From: Strobilurus pachycystidiatus
Lineage: Eukaryota; Basidiomycota; Agaricomycetes; Agaricales; Physalacriaceae
Assembly: GCA_019915135.1 (NCBI GenBank)
Contig: JAHLMK010000001.1
Coordinates: forward strand, 4,650,001 to 4,714,000
Direction of reading: 5' to 3'
Length of the DNA stretch: 64,000 bases
Of this stretch, positions 23,951 to 33,631 are shown piece by piece. The stretch's first letter is position 1; every line of letters starts with the position of its first letter. The notes below the pieces were generated by a model that was given only the letters and a program-made list of their open reading frames with translations, was not told where the DNA came from and ran no database searches. A program made the translations under genes and the position numbers.

Positions 23951-24744
23951 TCAACCATACGTATCAACCAGCGCCGACAGTCGCCAATCCGGCTCAACGG
24001 GCCCAACGGAATTTTCACTGACGTTCAGTCTTGAGTCGCATCGGCCGCCGGTCCCTACAACATAGTAAGAAGCCAAGAGCGTATGCGCGTACACAGAACT
24101 GACTTGGGATGGACCTGCTGCGTCTTCCAGAGTTTGTCTGATACGTCTGGCAAATGAGGCCCTTTCCTTGTCTATAGGCAGGTATATATCAGCGGTCACA
24201 ATCCTAGAAGCATGGTGGACAGTGGACACTTACCGATGAACTTCCTTCCCACCTTGAGAGTGGTACCGACCGGCATCTCTCTTATATTGATGCCGCGATG
24301 TTTGAGGAGGTGCTTTTCCGTTCGTTTGCACATGGCAACCATGTCTTTATCTTGACTACTTGGAGGCATGAGTAGAGTTTGTATGTTGACCCATGCTTAC
24401 CATTTGTGGCTCCAAGAGTCCGCCGACTCCCAACTGAGGTTGTTCATGATTCAGGAATCAGCAATAATCCAGAGTCGAGGAAGATGGGGTAAGGGCACTT
24501 ACGTGCCATGGGCATAAGAGTACCAAAATATATAGTACTCTATGCACTCCACGCCATCGCAGACACTCTTCCTCACCTGTTTGATATACTCTATGAGAAG
24601 ATAAGCCACAGTCAGCATGGCGGCCTTAGCCTGCGATCTCACCGGCTGCGTAGCGCTGATCTGCCCAAGCAGATTAGGAACGGTGCAGTATTTGGTATTG
24701 GAATGCAGAGAGCGCACCCGTATGTTCTTTCTTGGGCGAGGCAC
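23951..24744 (-). CDS. Small multi-exon protein, unknown function
   Basis: Three exons can be read. The first (24744-24499) contains TVPNLLGQISATQPVRSQAK and LTVAYLLIEYIKQVRKSVCD. A middle exon (about 24370-24233) reads MVAMCKRTEKHLLKHRGINI and EMPVGTTLKVGRKFI, with a GTAAGT donor. It joins across CTATAG (24174-24179) to DKERASFARRIRQTLEDAAG, and a final exon ends at 23951. The Lys/Arg-rich helices could bind nucleic acid but no family is recognised. The 5' end may lie further upstream. Confidence 0.4.
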
Positions 24745-24769
24745 ACGTCATCCTTGCATATGTCCTAGT

Positions 24770-25337
24770 TGGAGGACTCGGAGGTCCTTTAGCTAAGCCA
24801 GCGTCAGAGTGTCATGGATTAGAATGTATGGCTTGTCTCTCACGTTTTGGTCTCTCGACTTGCTTTGTGCGTGCCATTCTTGTACTGGATTTTTAGTCAG
24901 CACCATACTAGACGATGAACTTTTGTTCCTTCTTCGCGATGTTTGCACTCATTGAACGGTGAATCGAAAATTCATCTCGACTACGACTGATATCGGTAGG
25001 CTGACCTTGATACTTACCTGGAGGTTTTTCTGGTGCTAGCGTTCGTCGCTCCGTGGGGGTAGGAAGCAAGTGGGAAAAGGTCTAAGATGCGCAGCAGCTT
25101 AGGCAAGTCCCGGGCCGCCGCTTTGCGTTAAGTCCGTAATCTCGGGTTTAATCTCGTGGCGACGTTGGGTTTCTGGGAAACGCGTGAAGTTCCTCATAGT
25201 CCGACATCAGCAAGGAGGTCGCTCGTCCATCTCTTGACTGTATTCTTCGGCTAGTGGGGTGATACTCCGTGATCTGCGGTAGGTCCTCCTCACTTTCCTC
25301 CCACCGTGGTCAATCAGGGTAAAGTGGCAGGACAATT
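24770..25337. other. Intergenic, nothing recognised
   Basis: No supported open frame, RNA gene or repeat. Confidence 0.4.
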
Positions 25338-27261
25338 TCAGTTCGAATCGTCACTCGGGCGTACTACACTACTTCGCGATCGGACAACTACATTACTCCA
25401 CTTGTCAGTTGGCTCGCCCGTCATTTTCCTGCCAGCCCACGGAACAATCCATCTGTACATGTAGTAGCTGCCATCGAGTCTATCTACGCGTTTCCTGAAG
25501 CACTCCAAGTCTTCCCGTGTCGCTGCCTCGACAGTGATAGCCAAAGGGTTGGTGGTATGATCTAAGACATAGATCAGTTCGTCTTCCAGATACTTACCCG
25601 GTCCTTGCCCTTTCTGACGCTGGGCAATGAAAGTTTGCTTTTGTTGATACAGTTTATCGCCGTTGAAGTGATCACGGTCCAGGATCGACCCAAACAACGC
25701 ATCGAAAAAAGCCTCCGTTGCACTGGACATTTGCCCAATTCCGCCCTCTGGTAGCGCGTAGAAGAAATGAGCACTTTGACCAGCGACGACAAGGTGGGAC
25801 TACCTTTGCGCAGGGCCACTGTACCGCGACAGAATTCCCGATGAGATTCCCAGGCGATTCCCTGGCAAGCCCTTGAGCAGAAGGCGGACACCTTACAGCC
25901 GCCGCATTGCTTGAATGCCCGTACACGACACTTTGGAAGTCATGGTCAACCTTTGCAAGCGAAAGAGTGCAACAGAGTATGTATACCTCTGGATGTTCGC
26001 AAGTCATTGAGAGTGGGCGCATACGTTTCATGTCATCCATGTAGGAAGCAACCACGTTGATGGCGTTCTGCAATCGATTCCACGCCTGCTGAACAGTAGC
26101 ATGGTGTGGCTTGGCCTGAATTCTGGCCAGGCGCTTGCGCAACATGTGGAATATCCTGGGATGCACGATGTTCAAAGTGAGATGGTCCAGAATGCCCACA
26201 ATACTTTGGTAAGCATTGAAAGGCTGAGGAAAAGACGTATGGAGGGAAGCAAAATGATCTGAGCGGATGAGAACGTGTACAAGATGCGCACGTAAAGCCC
26301 CGGGCGCCCATTGTTGTCCGCATTGAAGGCCGTGACAGATGTATGCCATGCTGATCCCAATTGTCTTGGAAGCGTTCATGAGCACTGATTTCTTTTCCAC
26401 ATCTTTGAGGGCGGAGAGGTCATCGAATGCGGGGAATACACAGATATGGAGAAAATCGCAGATGCGACCGAGGCTCTCGTGCATCAAGTGTGTCCTGGTC
26501 ATCAAATCAGAGCAAGCTGGCGGCTGCCGTCCCCTAACCATGAAACAGAGGATATGGAAAGCGCTGTTCAGCATCTCTGTGATGTCGGAGAATCGCGACG
26601 GGCAAGGATGGGAATAAATGCCTGTCAGGGTAGCGATCTTCGCGACCGTGCATTTCCCTGAGACTGAAACCCAACTGTGCATGGCGCCGGCATTGTCGAA
26701 CGAAAGGTCGAGGAACTGAAGATCGAGTTCTCGAGGATCCTCCTGAAACATTCGCGTTATCATGAGCAGGGTAACATGAACGGATACGTCGTCGAGGGTG
26801 TATGCCTTCTTAAACGCCTTTAGCAGTCGGGCAGAGCACTGAGGGATGACCAGCTCCCGCATAATACGACTCGAAAGAGTATCGTTGGATGTGATCACGG
26901 AGATGACAGCGCCCAAGGCTTTGAATGCTAGCGAAACCTGGAAAGGAACATCGTCGGGGAAAGTCTCGCTGACATACAATGCTAGAAGACGATTGATCCA
27001 GGCCGAGAGAACCTTGCAATTCTCCATAATGAGTTTGGGATATTGGGGCATGGCGGCCAGAATTGTAGATTGCATGGCCAGTTGGAACTCGTCCATCAGA
27101 TCTGGACCCTCCTGGAGCCAGAAGGCAGAAGCCTCTGATCTGAGGGCGGCCATGGTGCTCTGGGAGACACCCTTTCTTCCGGAATGATGGAACAGATTTT
27201 CAAGGGCTTGAAGCGCATCCGCGTCCCGAGAGAGCACCTTTGTACGGTAATGTAATGACAA
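25338..27261 (-). CDS. MYND-type zinc-finger protein
   Basis: Three exons: 27261-25987, 25930-25804 and 25747-25338, joined by introns 25931-25986 and 25748-25803. All junctions keep frame, giving 603 residues. Residues 1-420 form a long helical region without a known domain. Residues 421 to about 465 are a complete MYND finger: Cys421 in TCEHPE, then across the intron CRVRAFKQCGGCKVSAFC, SRACQ and HREFC, spacing C-x4-C-x7-C-x2-C-x6-C-x3-C-x7-H-x3-C. The remaining 140 or so residues are unassigned. Helical-repeat proteins with one C-terminal or central MYND finger are a large agaricomycete family; the finger usually mediates protein-protein contacts. It looks intact: no internal stop, and good splice sites. 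Confidence 0.85.
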
Positions 27262-28208
27262 ATGGAATAATCAATGTATATCTTACCTTTGTTTGGGTGT
27301 GTGTTGAGGACTGGACCATGCCGAGCATTCAAGCCTAGCGATGTTGGTGGAGAGATTGAAGATATACCGGAGTCCGGATAGGATATACATAGTTGGCAAG
27401 TTATTGAGGTCCGACGATCTGATAATATGGGCGATCCGATCGCGATGGGCCTAGATCTCACCGGTTCACCCGACAACCACATGATTGCGGCGGGGCAAAG
27501 AACATCGATATCTATCATACTGTGACTTAGTATCAATCCGTCAACCGTCAGGCCATATCTGTCTCGAGCTCGGAGCCACCTGACTGACGCTGACAGTTTC
27601 GTCGTAAGATTTTGTTATCTCGTCTGGGAAGCCAGCCCGTTCCTTGCAGAGTACGTTCCGTAGCTTCGACACTCCGCCTCTGACTAATCTTGCATAGTGC
27701 CCACCGACGACGACTTAGCATCTTCCTTGAATAAATCACCCCCTCCAATATCTGCCAATCCTGTCCAATCTTTGTTGTTCGCAAGGCTTGCTTAAGACTG
27801 ATGCGCGGTCCGGGTAGTGCCCACTGACGACGACCTGGCAAGCCTTTTGGCTAGGTCGTGTTCGCTATGTCGTGTTCCTTCAAGCCTGCTTCGGCGCAAT
27901 TGACTTTCTCCCTTCCTCCCTCTCACACGTTTATCACACATCAACATCTCGTTCCCGCATTCTCGGAAGGACTCTCTCCAATAGCTGATACATACTTGCG
28001 AAGAAACTATGAGTACGTATCTGCGTCTTATATATCACGGTCTGAACCGGCGCTGTTCTCGCCGACGCTATGAAAATAGATCTCAGTACGGTCGTGATAT
28101 CCATTGAGCCGGAATCACTTTGTATAAGACCATGCACGTCGTCCAAGAACGTAACCTAAACCTCAATCACATTCGTCGACATCTATATAAGTATGGTGTT
28201 AAATAAAG
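27262..28208. other. Intergenic with small repeats
   Basis: No supported gene. The word AGTGCCCAC(C/T)GACGACGAC occurs twice, near 27698 and 27817. The segment of about 65 bases near 28085-28150 is similar to 43520-43585 (around 75% by eye), an old dispersed repeat. Confidence 0.45.
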
Positions 28209-29607
28209 CTACGTGCTTCCCATGGCATGTACGGTATGATTGTCATCATCATCCATGTTAACATCTTCCGCGCCATCAGAAAAGGCATGGGTATTCTGGG
28301 CGAAAGGAGGTCTTGACGTGGATGGCAATGCGGACGGAGAATCTACGGAGGGCGTAGCACGAGAGACTGCGGGGGCCGGCGGCGGCGTGTGGCGGCTTAT
28401 GTGCCGACGATAAGGACCAGCGTGCTACAGAGGAGTCTGAGTCTATCCAAAGTGTGGATAGAGACCAGTAACACACCTTATTGTAGGGCTTAATGTGTCG
28501 CAGCACAGTCCCACGAATGATGACCGGAGTGTTTACCAGAGGGCATACAATATCTCTGGTCTGAACAACAAATGTGGACCCCTCAAGGTCAGGAGACATC
28601 AACTGTCCAAAGTCATAATGTCGGTAGACGTCCGGGAAAGGCAGATTGTTCGCAGGTTTCAGTTTCTGCACTACCAGATAAACCGATGAGGCCTTTGGAG
28701 TCGGGCCTTGCGGCGTATTCTGGGTGGGATTGGGCTCAACTGCTAGGATAGTTTGGATTTGGACGGCTTGATCTGTGCCAGCTTGGTGAATCATAGCAAA
28801 GGTCCCTGCGGCATGATGAGCCGAAGAGCGATACTCAACAGCGTCGGACACAATTTGTCGTAAAGACCGGCACTTTCGAAGGGCGGTTTGACCAGGATCG
28901 GAACGCGTAATTTTATCCCACAGAGCAGGATTGGGAAAGAAGGAGCCGTCACGGTCTGGATTTCCTTCGGAAGAAGCGGTACTGGAAGCCGCTACGGTGT
29001 CACCAGACAATATGAACGCACGAGTAGAAGACTTGTCTGCCTCCTTGTGATATCTCTCTACCACCGCCGCCGCTTGATGACACAGTTCATTGTTGGATTT
29101 CAGAATGCCAATCAGATTGGATGATCGCGCGGAATCGTGTAGGAAGGTGCTCTCCATGTCCCCTGGGCTGAGTTTCAGTTGAAAGAAGGTGAGACTATGT
29201 TGGCCGCTCACCAAATTTCTGATTAGTGTTTTCTTGTTGCATGAGAAAGTTATACCGCTCGAAAGCTGGAACACGCCATGCATGTACGGGACCCATTTGC
29301 GCTAAGAAGTGCCCCATGTGCAAGCCCATGTGGTGTTTTGGTCGCATGGTAAAGTCTCGGTATAAGATCCTTACAGTCTTCAGATATTCGAGGTAGTGAT
29401 AGTCGAAAGACCGGACGTGCTCGGGGGTTATCAGATAGTTGTTCATCGTATCGAGGGCCTTCACCATGTGCATGTAGTTGTCCAGCATGGAAAGATATCG
29501 CGGATTGTCCTGTTCAATCCCCCAAAGGCGTATAAGGGTGACCGGAAGATGTATGAGGCCAATCATCTTCCATTGATCAGCACTAAGTTTGCCACGACCG
29601 GCGGTAC
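28209..29607 (-). pseudogene. 3' half of Plavaka-type transposase gene, split by a Gypsy insertion
   Basis: Reading leftwards from the Gypsy insertion, the frame continues from the 5' half at 37816-40811 with only the duplicated GGTAC in excess: DWGT then AGRGKLSADQWK. It contains IHLPVTLIRLWG, HHMGLHMGHFLAQMGPVHAW and RVPAFERYNFLMQQENTNQK, typical of the C-terminal part of these transposases. A region with FPDVYRHYDFGQLMSPDLEG follows. The final intron (about 28430-28481) leads to a Pro/Ser-rich and acidic tail ending at 28209. No stop or frameshift is visible in this half, so the gene was probably intact until the retrotransposon arrived. Confidence 0.8.
29603..29607 (+). repeat. Target-site duplication, left (GGTAC)
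   Basis: GGTAC directly precedes the left LTR and is repeated exactly at 37816-37820 after the right LTR: a 5-bp duplication as expected for a Ty3/Gypsy integrase. Confidence 0.95.
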
Positions 29608-30026
29608 TGTCAGCGTCGGGCCTATTCGTCTATAGCGAGGGCGCACGAGGCAACGACTGGAGAGCGGTGTAAAGGGTGGTGTATTGAATCCCGGGGGAAA
29701 GACAACGGTTCTCTGAAGAACTACTCTACTGACTACTGACTCTTTTATACAGTTCCCGACGCCCGACGCCCGATGGGCGCGGGTGCGCCCCTCTGACTCA
29801 TTCCCAAGTCATCGCACGAGTCATCGCGCCATCCCGCCCGTGATTGGTCGGGAGCGCGCCCTATCCCGCCCGATCCCGCTTTCCCGTCGGCCGAGCTCCG
29901 CCACCATGTGCTACCGTCGGACGGCCGTCGGATAGATCCCGACGATGGGCGCGATACCGTTGCTCCCGCCCGCGCAGGCGTCGCCTTCGATCGGCTAGGC
30001 GTCGGTGGCGCAGTCAAGTCATGACA
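29608..30026 (-). repeat. 3' LTR of the Gypsy element
   Basis: Identical in length (419 bp) to 37397-37815 and different at three positions (GAATCCC/GAAGCCC, CCCAAGTC/CCCGAGTC, GCGATACC/GCAATACC). The pol reading frame runs into it and stops at 29745, so much of its U3 is coding in this copy. Confidence 0.95.
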
Positions 30027-31754
30027 ATATCCCCTCTTCAAGGCGCATGTCCCCATGGCGCGAATCTTAGCGCGACGCTGCGATCGGGACTGACTTCCCG
30101 CTGGTAGGACGTCGGCTACGATCCCTTCGCTCTTCTTATAAGCCCGGAGAAGGGCCGGTGCTTGAATATCCGCTTCGTACGTCCAAGTGTTCTCCTCTAG
30201 GGGGTATCCTTTCCATTTGAGGAGGTATTGGGTCCGCCCACGGAACTTCTTGTGTCCCACGATTTTCTCGACTTCCCATTGTTCCTCGTCATCCACGATG
30301 ACGGGATCGGGTCGCGTATAGGTCTGGTGAGGGAGTCCTTCGATGTAGGGTCGGAGGTAAACCGTGTTGAAGACATTGTGTATCTTGAACGAGGCAGGGA
30401 GCTGAATGCGATACGATGCCTTACCGATCTTCTTCAGGACTTTGAAAGGCCCGTATCGTTTATCGGCGAGTTTCATAGAGGGACGATCGATCTTGAGATT
30501 GGTGGTCTCGAGAAGTACTTTGTCCCCGACTTTGTAGTCCGGATCCGGTCGTCGTTTCTCGTCGTAAAACCTCTTCATAGTGGCGGCGGCGGCCGTCAGG
30601 GCGGCGCGAGCTTCCTCCCGAGCCCTGTCCAGGCGAGTGACGAACTCGTCCGCACTCTCGTTCCGGGTGGCGGTGCGGGGTTCCGTGCCTCGAAGCGGGT
30701 TGATGCCATACATCAGTTGGAAGGGGGATTTCTTCGTAGACGAGCTGGCTTTGTCGTTATAAGAGAATTCCGCTTGGGGCAGCCAGGATGCCCAGTCGTT
30801 TTGTTGGTGATTGGTGAAGACGCGGAGGTACTGTTCCAGTTCCTGATTGATACGTTCCGTCTGTCCGTCTGTCTGTGGATGGTACACGGTGGATGCTCGC
30901 TGTTTGACGCCAAGTCCTTGGTATAGTGCCGTGGTGAACTGGCCCACGAATTGGCCTCCTCGATCACTGATGACACTTATCGGGAATCCGAAGTCCTTCC
31001 AGACGTGATCCTGGAACAGCCTCGCTGCTCCTTCTCCCGTAATGTGAGTGGTGGTGGGCATGAACCTTGCCATCTTCGTAAATCGGTCGACCACTACCAT
31101 GATGGAGTCGTATCCGAGGGACTCGGGGAGTTCGACGATTAGGTCGACGCTGATATGCTGCCAGGGCGCCGAGGGGATCTCGTTAGGTTGCAGTTGTCCG
31201 ACTTTGAGTTGTCGGGACGATTTGGTCCTCTGACAGTCGAGGCATCCGTTACAATAACGCGCCACGTCTGCGTATAGTCCGGGCCACCAATAGTTCCGTA
31301 GCACTAGCTCCGTGGTTCGGAATCGTCCAGGGTGGCCCGCTATTGCGGTGTCGTGATGTTGCCGCATGATTCGTTGGCGTAGTGTGCGGTTGGCCGGGAC
31401 ATAGAGTAGTCCTTCTTTGGTAAGGTATCCTCCCTTATCTTCTACGGTCTTCCCGACCATATTCTTCACTTTCTCCTCCCACTCGTCCTTCGCGGCGATT
31501 ATTCGGTCCATAAAGTTGTTCCCTTCGGTGGCGATCGTGACTTCATCCATTGCCCAAATATGGTTATAATCGTCGATCGAGATCGGCGTGGCGAAAATGC
31601 GGCTGAGATATTCCTTTTTGAGTAATACGGTGTCGCGGTTGTCGTCCGCCCCCCTCTCATGTCCTTGTCGCCTCGACAAGAGATCGGCCTTTTGTTCTGC
31701 GCCCCCGGGCGGTGAACCAGCGTGAAGTTGTATTCCGCCAGATCGAGTGACCAC
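29745..31754 (-). CDS. Gypsy pol: integrase with C-terminal chromodomain
   Basis: The frame begins in the end of RNase H (after the frameshift near 31690: ADLLSRRQGHE) and continues for 669 codons. An H2C2 zinc-binding motif (HHDTAIAGHP...CNGCLDC, about residues 133-174) is followed by the integrase core with D204 (SVDLIVELPES), D264 (VISDRGGQF) and E300 (HPQTDGQTERINQE). Thirty-five residues lie between the last two, the classic DD35E. Residues 492-541 are a chromodomain (WEVEKIVGHKKF, YLLKWKGYPLEENTW), which in chromoviruses directs integration to marked chromatin. The final 94 or so codons lie in the 3' LTR. The true start is upstream, as part of Pol. Confidence 0.9.
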   Translation of the reverse strand: MVTRSGGIQLHAGSPPGGAEQKADLLSRRQGHERGADDNRDTVLLKKEYLSRIFATPISIDDYNHIWAMDEVTIATEGNNFMDRIIAAKDEWEEKVKNMVGKTVEDKGGYLTKEGLLYVPANRTLRQRIMRQHHDTAIAGHPGRFRTTELVLRNYWWPGLYADVARYCNGCLDCQRTKSSRQLKVGQLQPNEIPSAPWQHISVDLIVELPESLGYDSIMVVVDRFTKMARFMPTTTHITGEGAARLFQDHVWKDFGFPISVISDRGGQFVGQFTTALYQGLGVKQRASTVYHPQTDGQTERINQELEQYLRVFTNHQQNDWASWLPQAEFSYNDKASSSTKKSPFQLMYGINPLRGTEPRTATRNESADEFVTRLDRAREEARAALTAAAATMKRFYDEKRRPDPDYKVGDKVLLETTNLKIDRPSMKLADKRYGPFKVLKKIGKASYRIQLPASFKIHNVFNTVYLRPYIEGLPHQTYTRPDPVIVDDEEQWEVEKIVGHKKFRGRTQYLLKWKGYPLEENTWTYEADIQAPALLRAYKKSEGIVADVLPAGSQSRSQRRAKIRAMGTCALKRGYCHDLTAPPTPSRSKATPARAGATVSRPSSGSIRRPSDGSTWWRSSADGKAGSGGIGRAPDQSRAGWRDDSCDDLGMSQRGAPAPIGRRASGTV
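30027..30039 (-). other. Polypurine tract of the Gypsy element
   Basis: On the minus strand the bases just before the 3' LTR read GAAGAGGGGATAT, a purine-rich run where plus-strand priming is expected. It lies inside the continuing pol frame. Confidence 0.7.
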
Positions 31755-33172
31755 CGTGCCTGGCGGCGATTAAGCTTCTTGGCCTGCATGAAAACTTCGA
31801 GGTTCTTGTGATCCGTCAGGATGAGGGTTGGTTCCGGTGCTCCGAGAACGTAATGCCTCCAGTCGGCCAGGGCTCTCATGATGGCCAACATTTCCTTGTC
31901 GTGTATGTCGTAGTTTCGCTCCGCGGGACTCAGTGATTTGGACATGAATGCGATGGGGACCGTCTTGCCGTCTTGCTCCTGGCTTAAGACGCCGCCCGTT
32001 GCGAATTCCGATGTGTCCACCTCGATGCGGTAGCGACCCGTTTGTGTTGGGAAGTGCAGGATGGGTTCCAAAGTGATTCGTTCCTTCAGGTCCGCGAAGG
32101 CTTCCTCCTCCGCGTCTCCCCATCTCCAGGGGATATCCTTCTTCGAAAGGGAGTGGAGGGGCTTTGCTACCTGTGCAAACCCCTCGATGAACCGCCGGTA
32201 GAAGTTGGCGAATCCGAGGAAGGATTGGACCTCTTTGACGGTTCTGGGTGTGGGCCACGCCCTAACACCCTCGACTTTGACAGGATCCATACGGAACTGT
32301 CCGTTCCCCACAATCAGTCCCAAGTACTCCACTTCTGATTTCTCAAAATTGCATTTGGATCCTTGTACGCTGAGATTGTTGTCTTGAAGGATGCGTAGGA
32401 CCTCCTTCATAACCTGTCGATGTTCATCGATGCCCTCGGTGAACACCAGGATGTCGTCCATGTATACGATCACCTTGCCGCGCAAGATCAAATCGTGGAA
32501 CAGGTCGTTCATCATGGTCTGGAATGTCGCCGGACTATTCGTTAGTCCAAAGAACATGACTAGAGGCGCAAAGAGTCCTCGGTTGGTGATGAAAGCGGCT
32601 TTATGTTCGTCGCCTTCGACGATGCGGACATTGTTGTATCCCCACCGAACGTCCAGTTTAGAAAACAGCTTCGCGTTTCGTAGTTTGTGAAGGACGTCGG
32701 AGAGGAGGGGAAGGGGGTACGAGTTCTTCACCGTCATGGTGTTGAGCTGGCGATAGTCTTGGATGGGGCGGAGGCGCCCGTCTTTCTTCTTGACGAAGAA
32801 GAATGGAGAGGCGTAGGGGGATTTGGAGACGCGGATTCTCCCTGACTGGAGGTGTTCTTCGATGAACTTGTCGAGTTCCACCTGTTCGGAGGGGGCGAGG
32901 GGGTATATCTTCCCCTTGAACTCCGTTGCGTCGGGTTTAAGTTCGATAGCGTGGTCCCACTTCCTACGCTCCGGCAACCTATCGAACTCGGTTTTCTCGA
33001 ACACCCGTCGGAATTCCTCTAAATATGGCGGGGGAACGAGTTCTTCTAAGGGCGCCTCGCCCTTAGCTTTTGCTTGGTCCCCCGCTAACTGGGTCGATTT
33101 AGTGGCGAAAGCGCGGATCCGTTCCGCGTCGAGCTCTCTTTGCCCGTACCGATTCTGCGGGACGTCCCACAT
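31499..33172 (-). CDS. Gypsy pol: reverse transcriptase and RNase H
   Basis: The reverse transcriptase fingers and palm run from about residue 80 (YPLAPSEQVELDKFI, PYASPFFFVKKKDG) through the first catalytic Asp at D174 (FSKLDVRWGYN) to Y237-MDD (VIVYMDDILVF), then FEKSEVEYLGLIVG and SFLGFANFYRRFIEGF. RNase H follows with VDTSEFATGGVLSQ, ERNYDIHDKEMLAI and ILTDHKNLEVF. After HRPGAQNK the frame is lost: a single missing base near 31690 moves the continuation (ADLLSRR) to the next frame, so the last 60 or so codons here are out-of-frame readthrough. Upstream of the first Met the frame extends to 33283, where the nested element begins. Confidence 0.9.
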   Translation of the reverse strand: MWDVPQNRYGQRELDAERIRAFATKSTQLAGDQAKAKGEAPLEELVPPPYLEEFRRVFEKTEFDRLPERRKWDHAIELKPDATEFKGKIYPLAPSEQVELDKFIEEHLQSGRIRVSKSPYASPFFFVKKKDGRLRPIQDYRQLNTMTVKNSYPLPLLSDVLHKLRNAKLFSKLDVRWGYNNVRIVEGDEHKAAFITNRGLFAPLVMFFGLTNSPATFQTMMNDLFHDLILRGKVIVYMDDILVFTEGIDEHRQVMKEVLRILQDNNLSVQGSKCNFEKSEVEYLGLIVGNGQFRMDPVKVEGVRAWPTPRTVKEVQSFLGFANFYRRFIEGFAQVAKPLHSLSKKDIPWRWGDAEEEAFADLKERITLEPILHFPTQTGRYRIEVDTSEFATGGVLSQEQDGKTVPIAFMSKSLSPAERNYDIHDKEMLAIMRALADWRHYVLGAPEPTLILTDHKNLEVFMQAKKLNRRQARWSLDLAEYNFTLVHRPGAQNKRPISCRGDKDMRGGRTTTATPYYSKRNISAAFSPRRSRSTIITIFGQWMKSRSPPKGTTLWTE

Positions 33173-33279
33173 CTTTACGACTAGAATTCGATCCCCCTCC
33201 TCGAGATCTTCTTCATCTTCTTCTCGCCATACGCGGCGAGCCTGGCGTCGTTGACACTCTGGCGGACACCTCGTGAACG

Positions 33280-33283
33280 CCAG
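33280..33283 (+). repeat. Target-site duplication of the nested element (CCAG), left
   Basis: CCAG before the left 226-bp LTR is repeated at 35505-35508 directly after the right LTR. Dropping the insert plus one CCAG makes protease and reverse transcriptase read as one frame. Confidence 0.8.
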
Positions 33284-33509
33284 TGTAAGTGCAGAGACTC
33301 TTAGAGCCTCTGACTCGGACTCGGTGCAGATGGGTAGTGGATTCCTGTCTCTACACTACGACTAGCTAGGACGTATATACTGTTACAATGAAAGACATAC
33401 TAATATGGACGTACTGCATGTGATACGTGTGAGATACGAGTGTGCTACTATAAAGGTGTGATATCAGAAGGTGGTGCTCTTAGCGCGTAGCGCGCCGTGA
33501 ACACCTACA
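33284..33509 (-). repeat. 3' LTR of the nested element
   Basis: A 226-bp direct repeat of 35279-35504 with one difference (GATACGTGTGAG here, GATACATGTGAG there). It holds a GC palindrome, GCGCGTAGCGCGC, near its right edge. Confidence 0.9.
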
Positions 33510-33631
33510 TCCCATACAAACTTTTAAATATCGACCTCCTGGTCGATTCTTGGCGCTCAGCTGTCCCGATCCGTTGGCCGTGTGAATGTGGTCCCGATTC
33601 GGCATCGGCAGCGCTCTCTTCTGCACGTCGA

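Noticed and set aside
30228..30926. Long plus-strand frame opposite the integrase
   Set aside because: A shadow of the minus-strand pol gene; no domain of its own.
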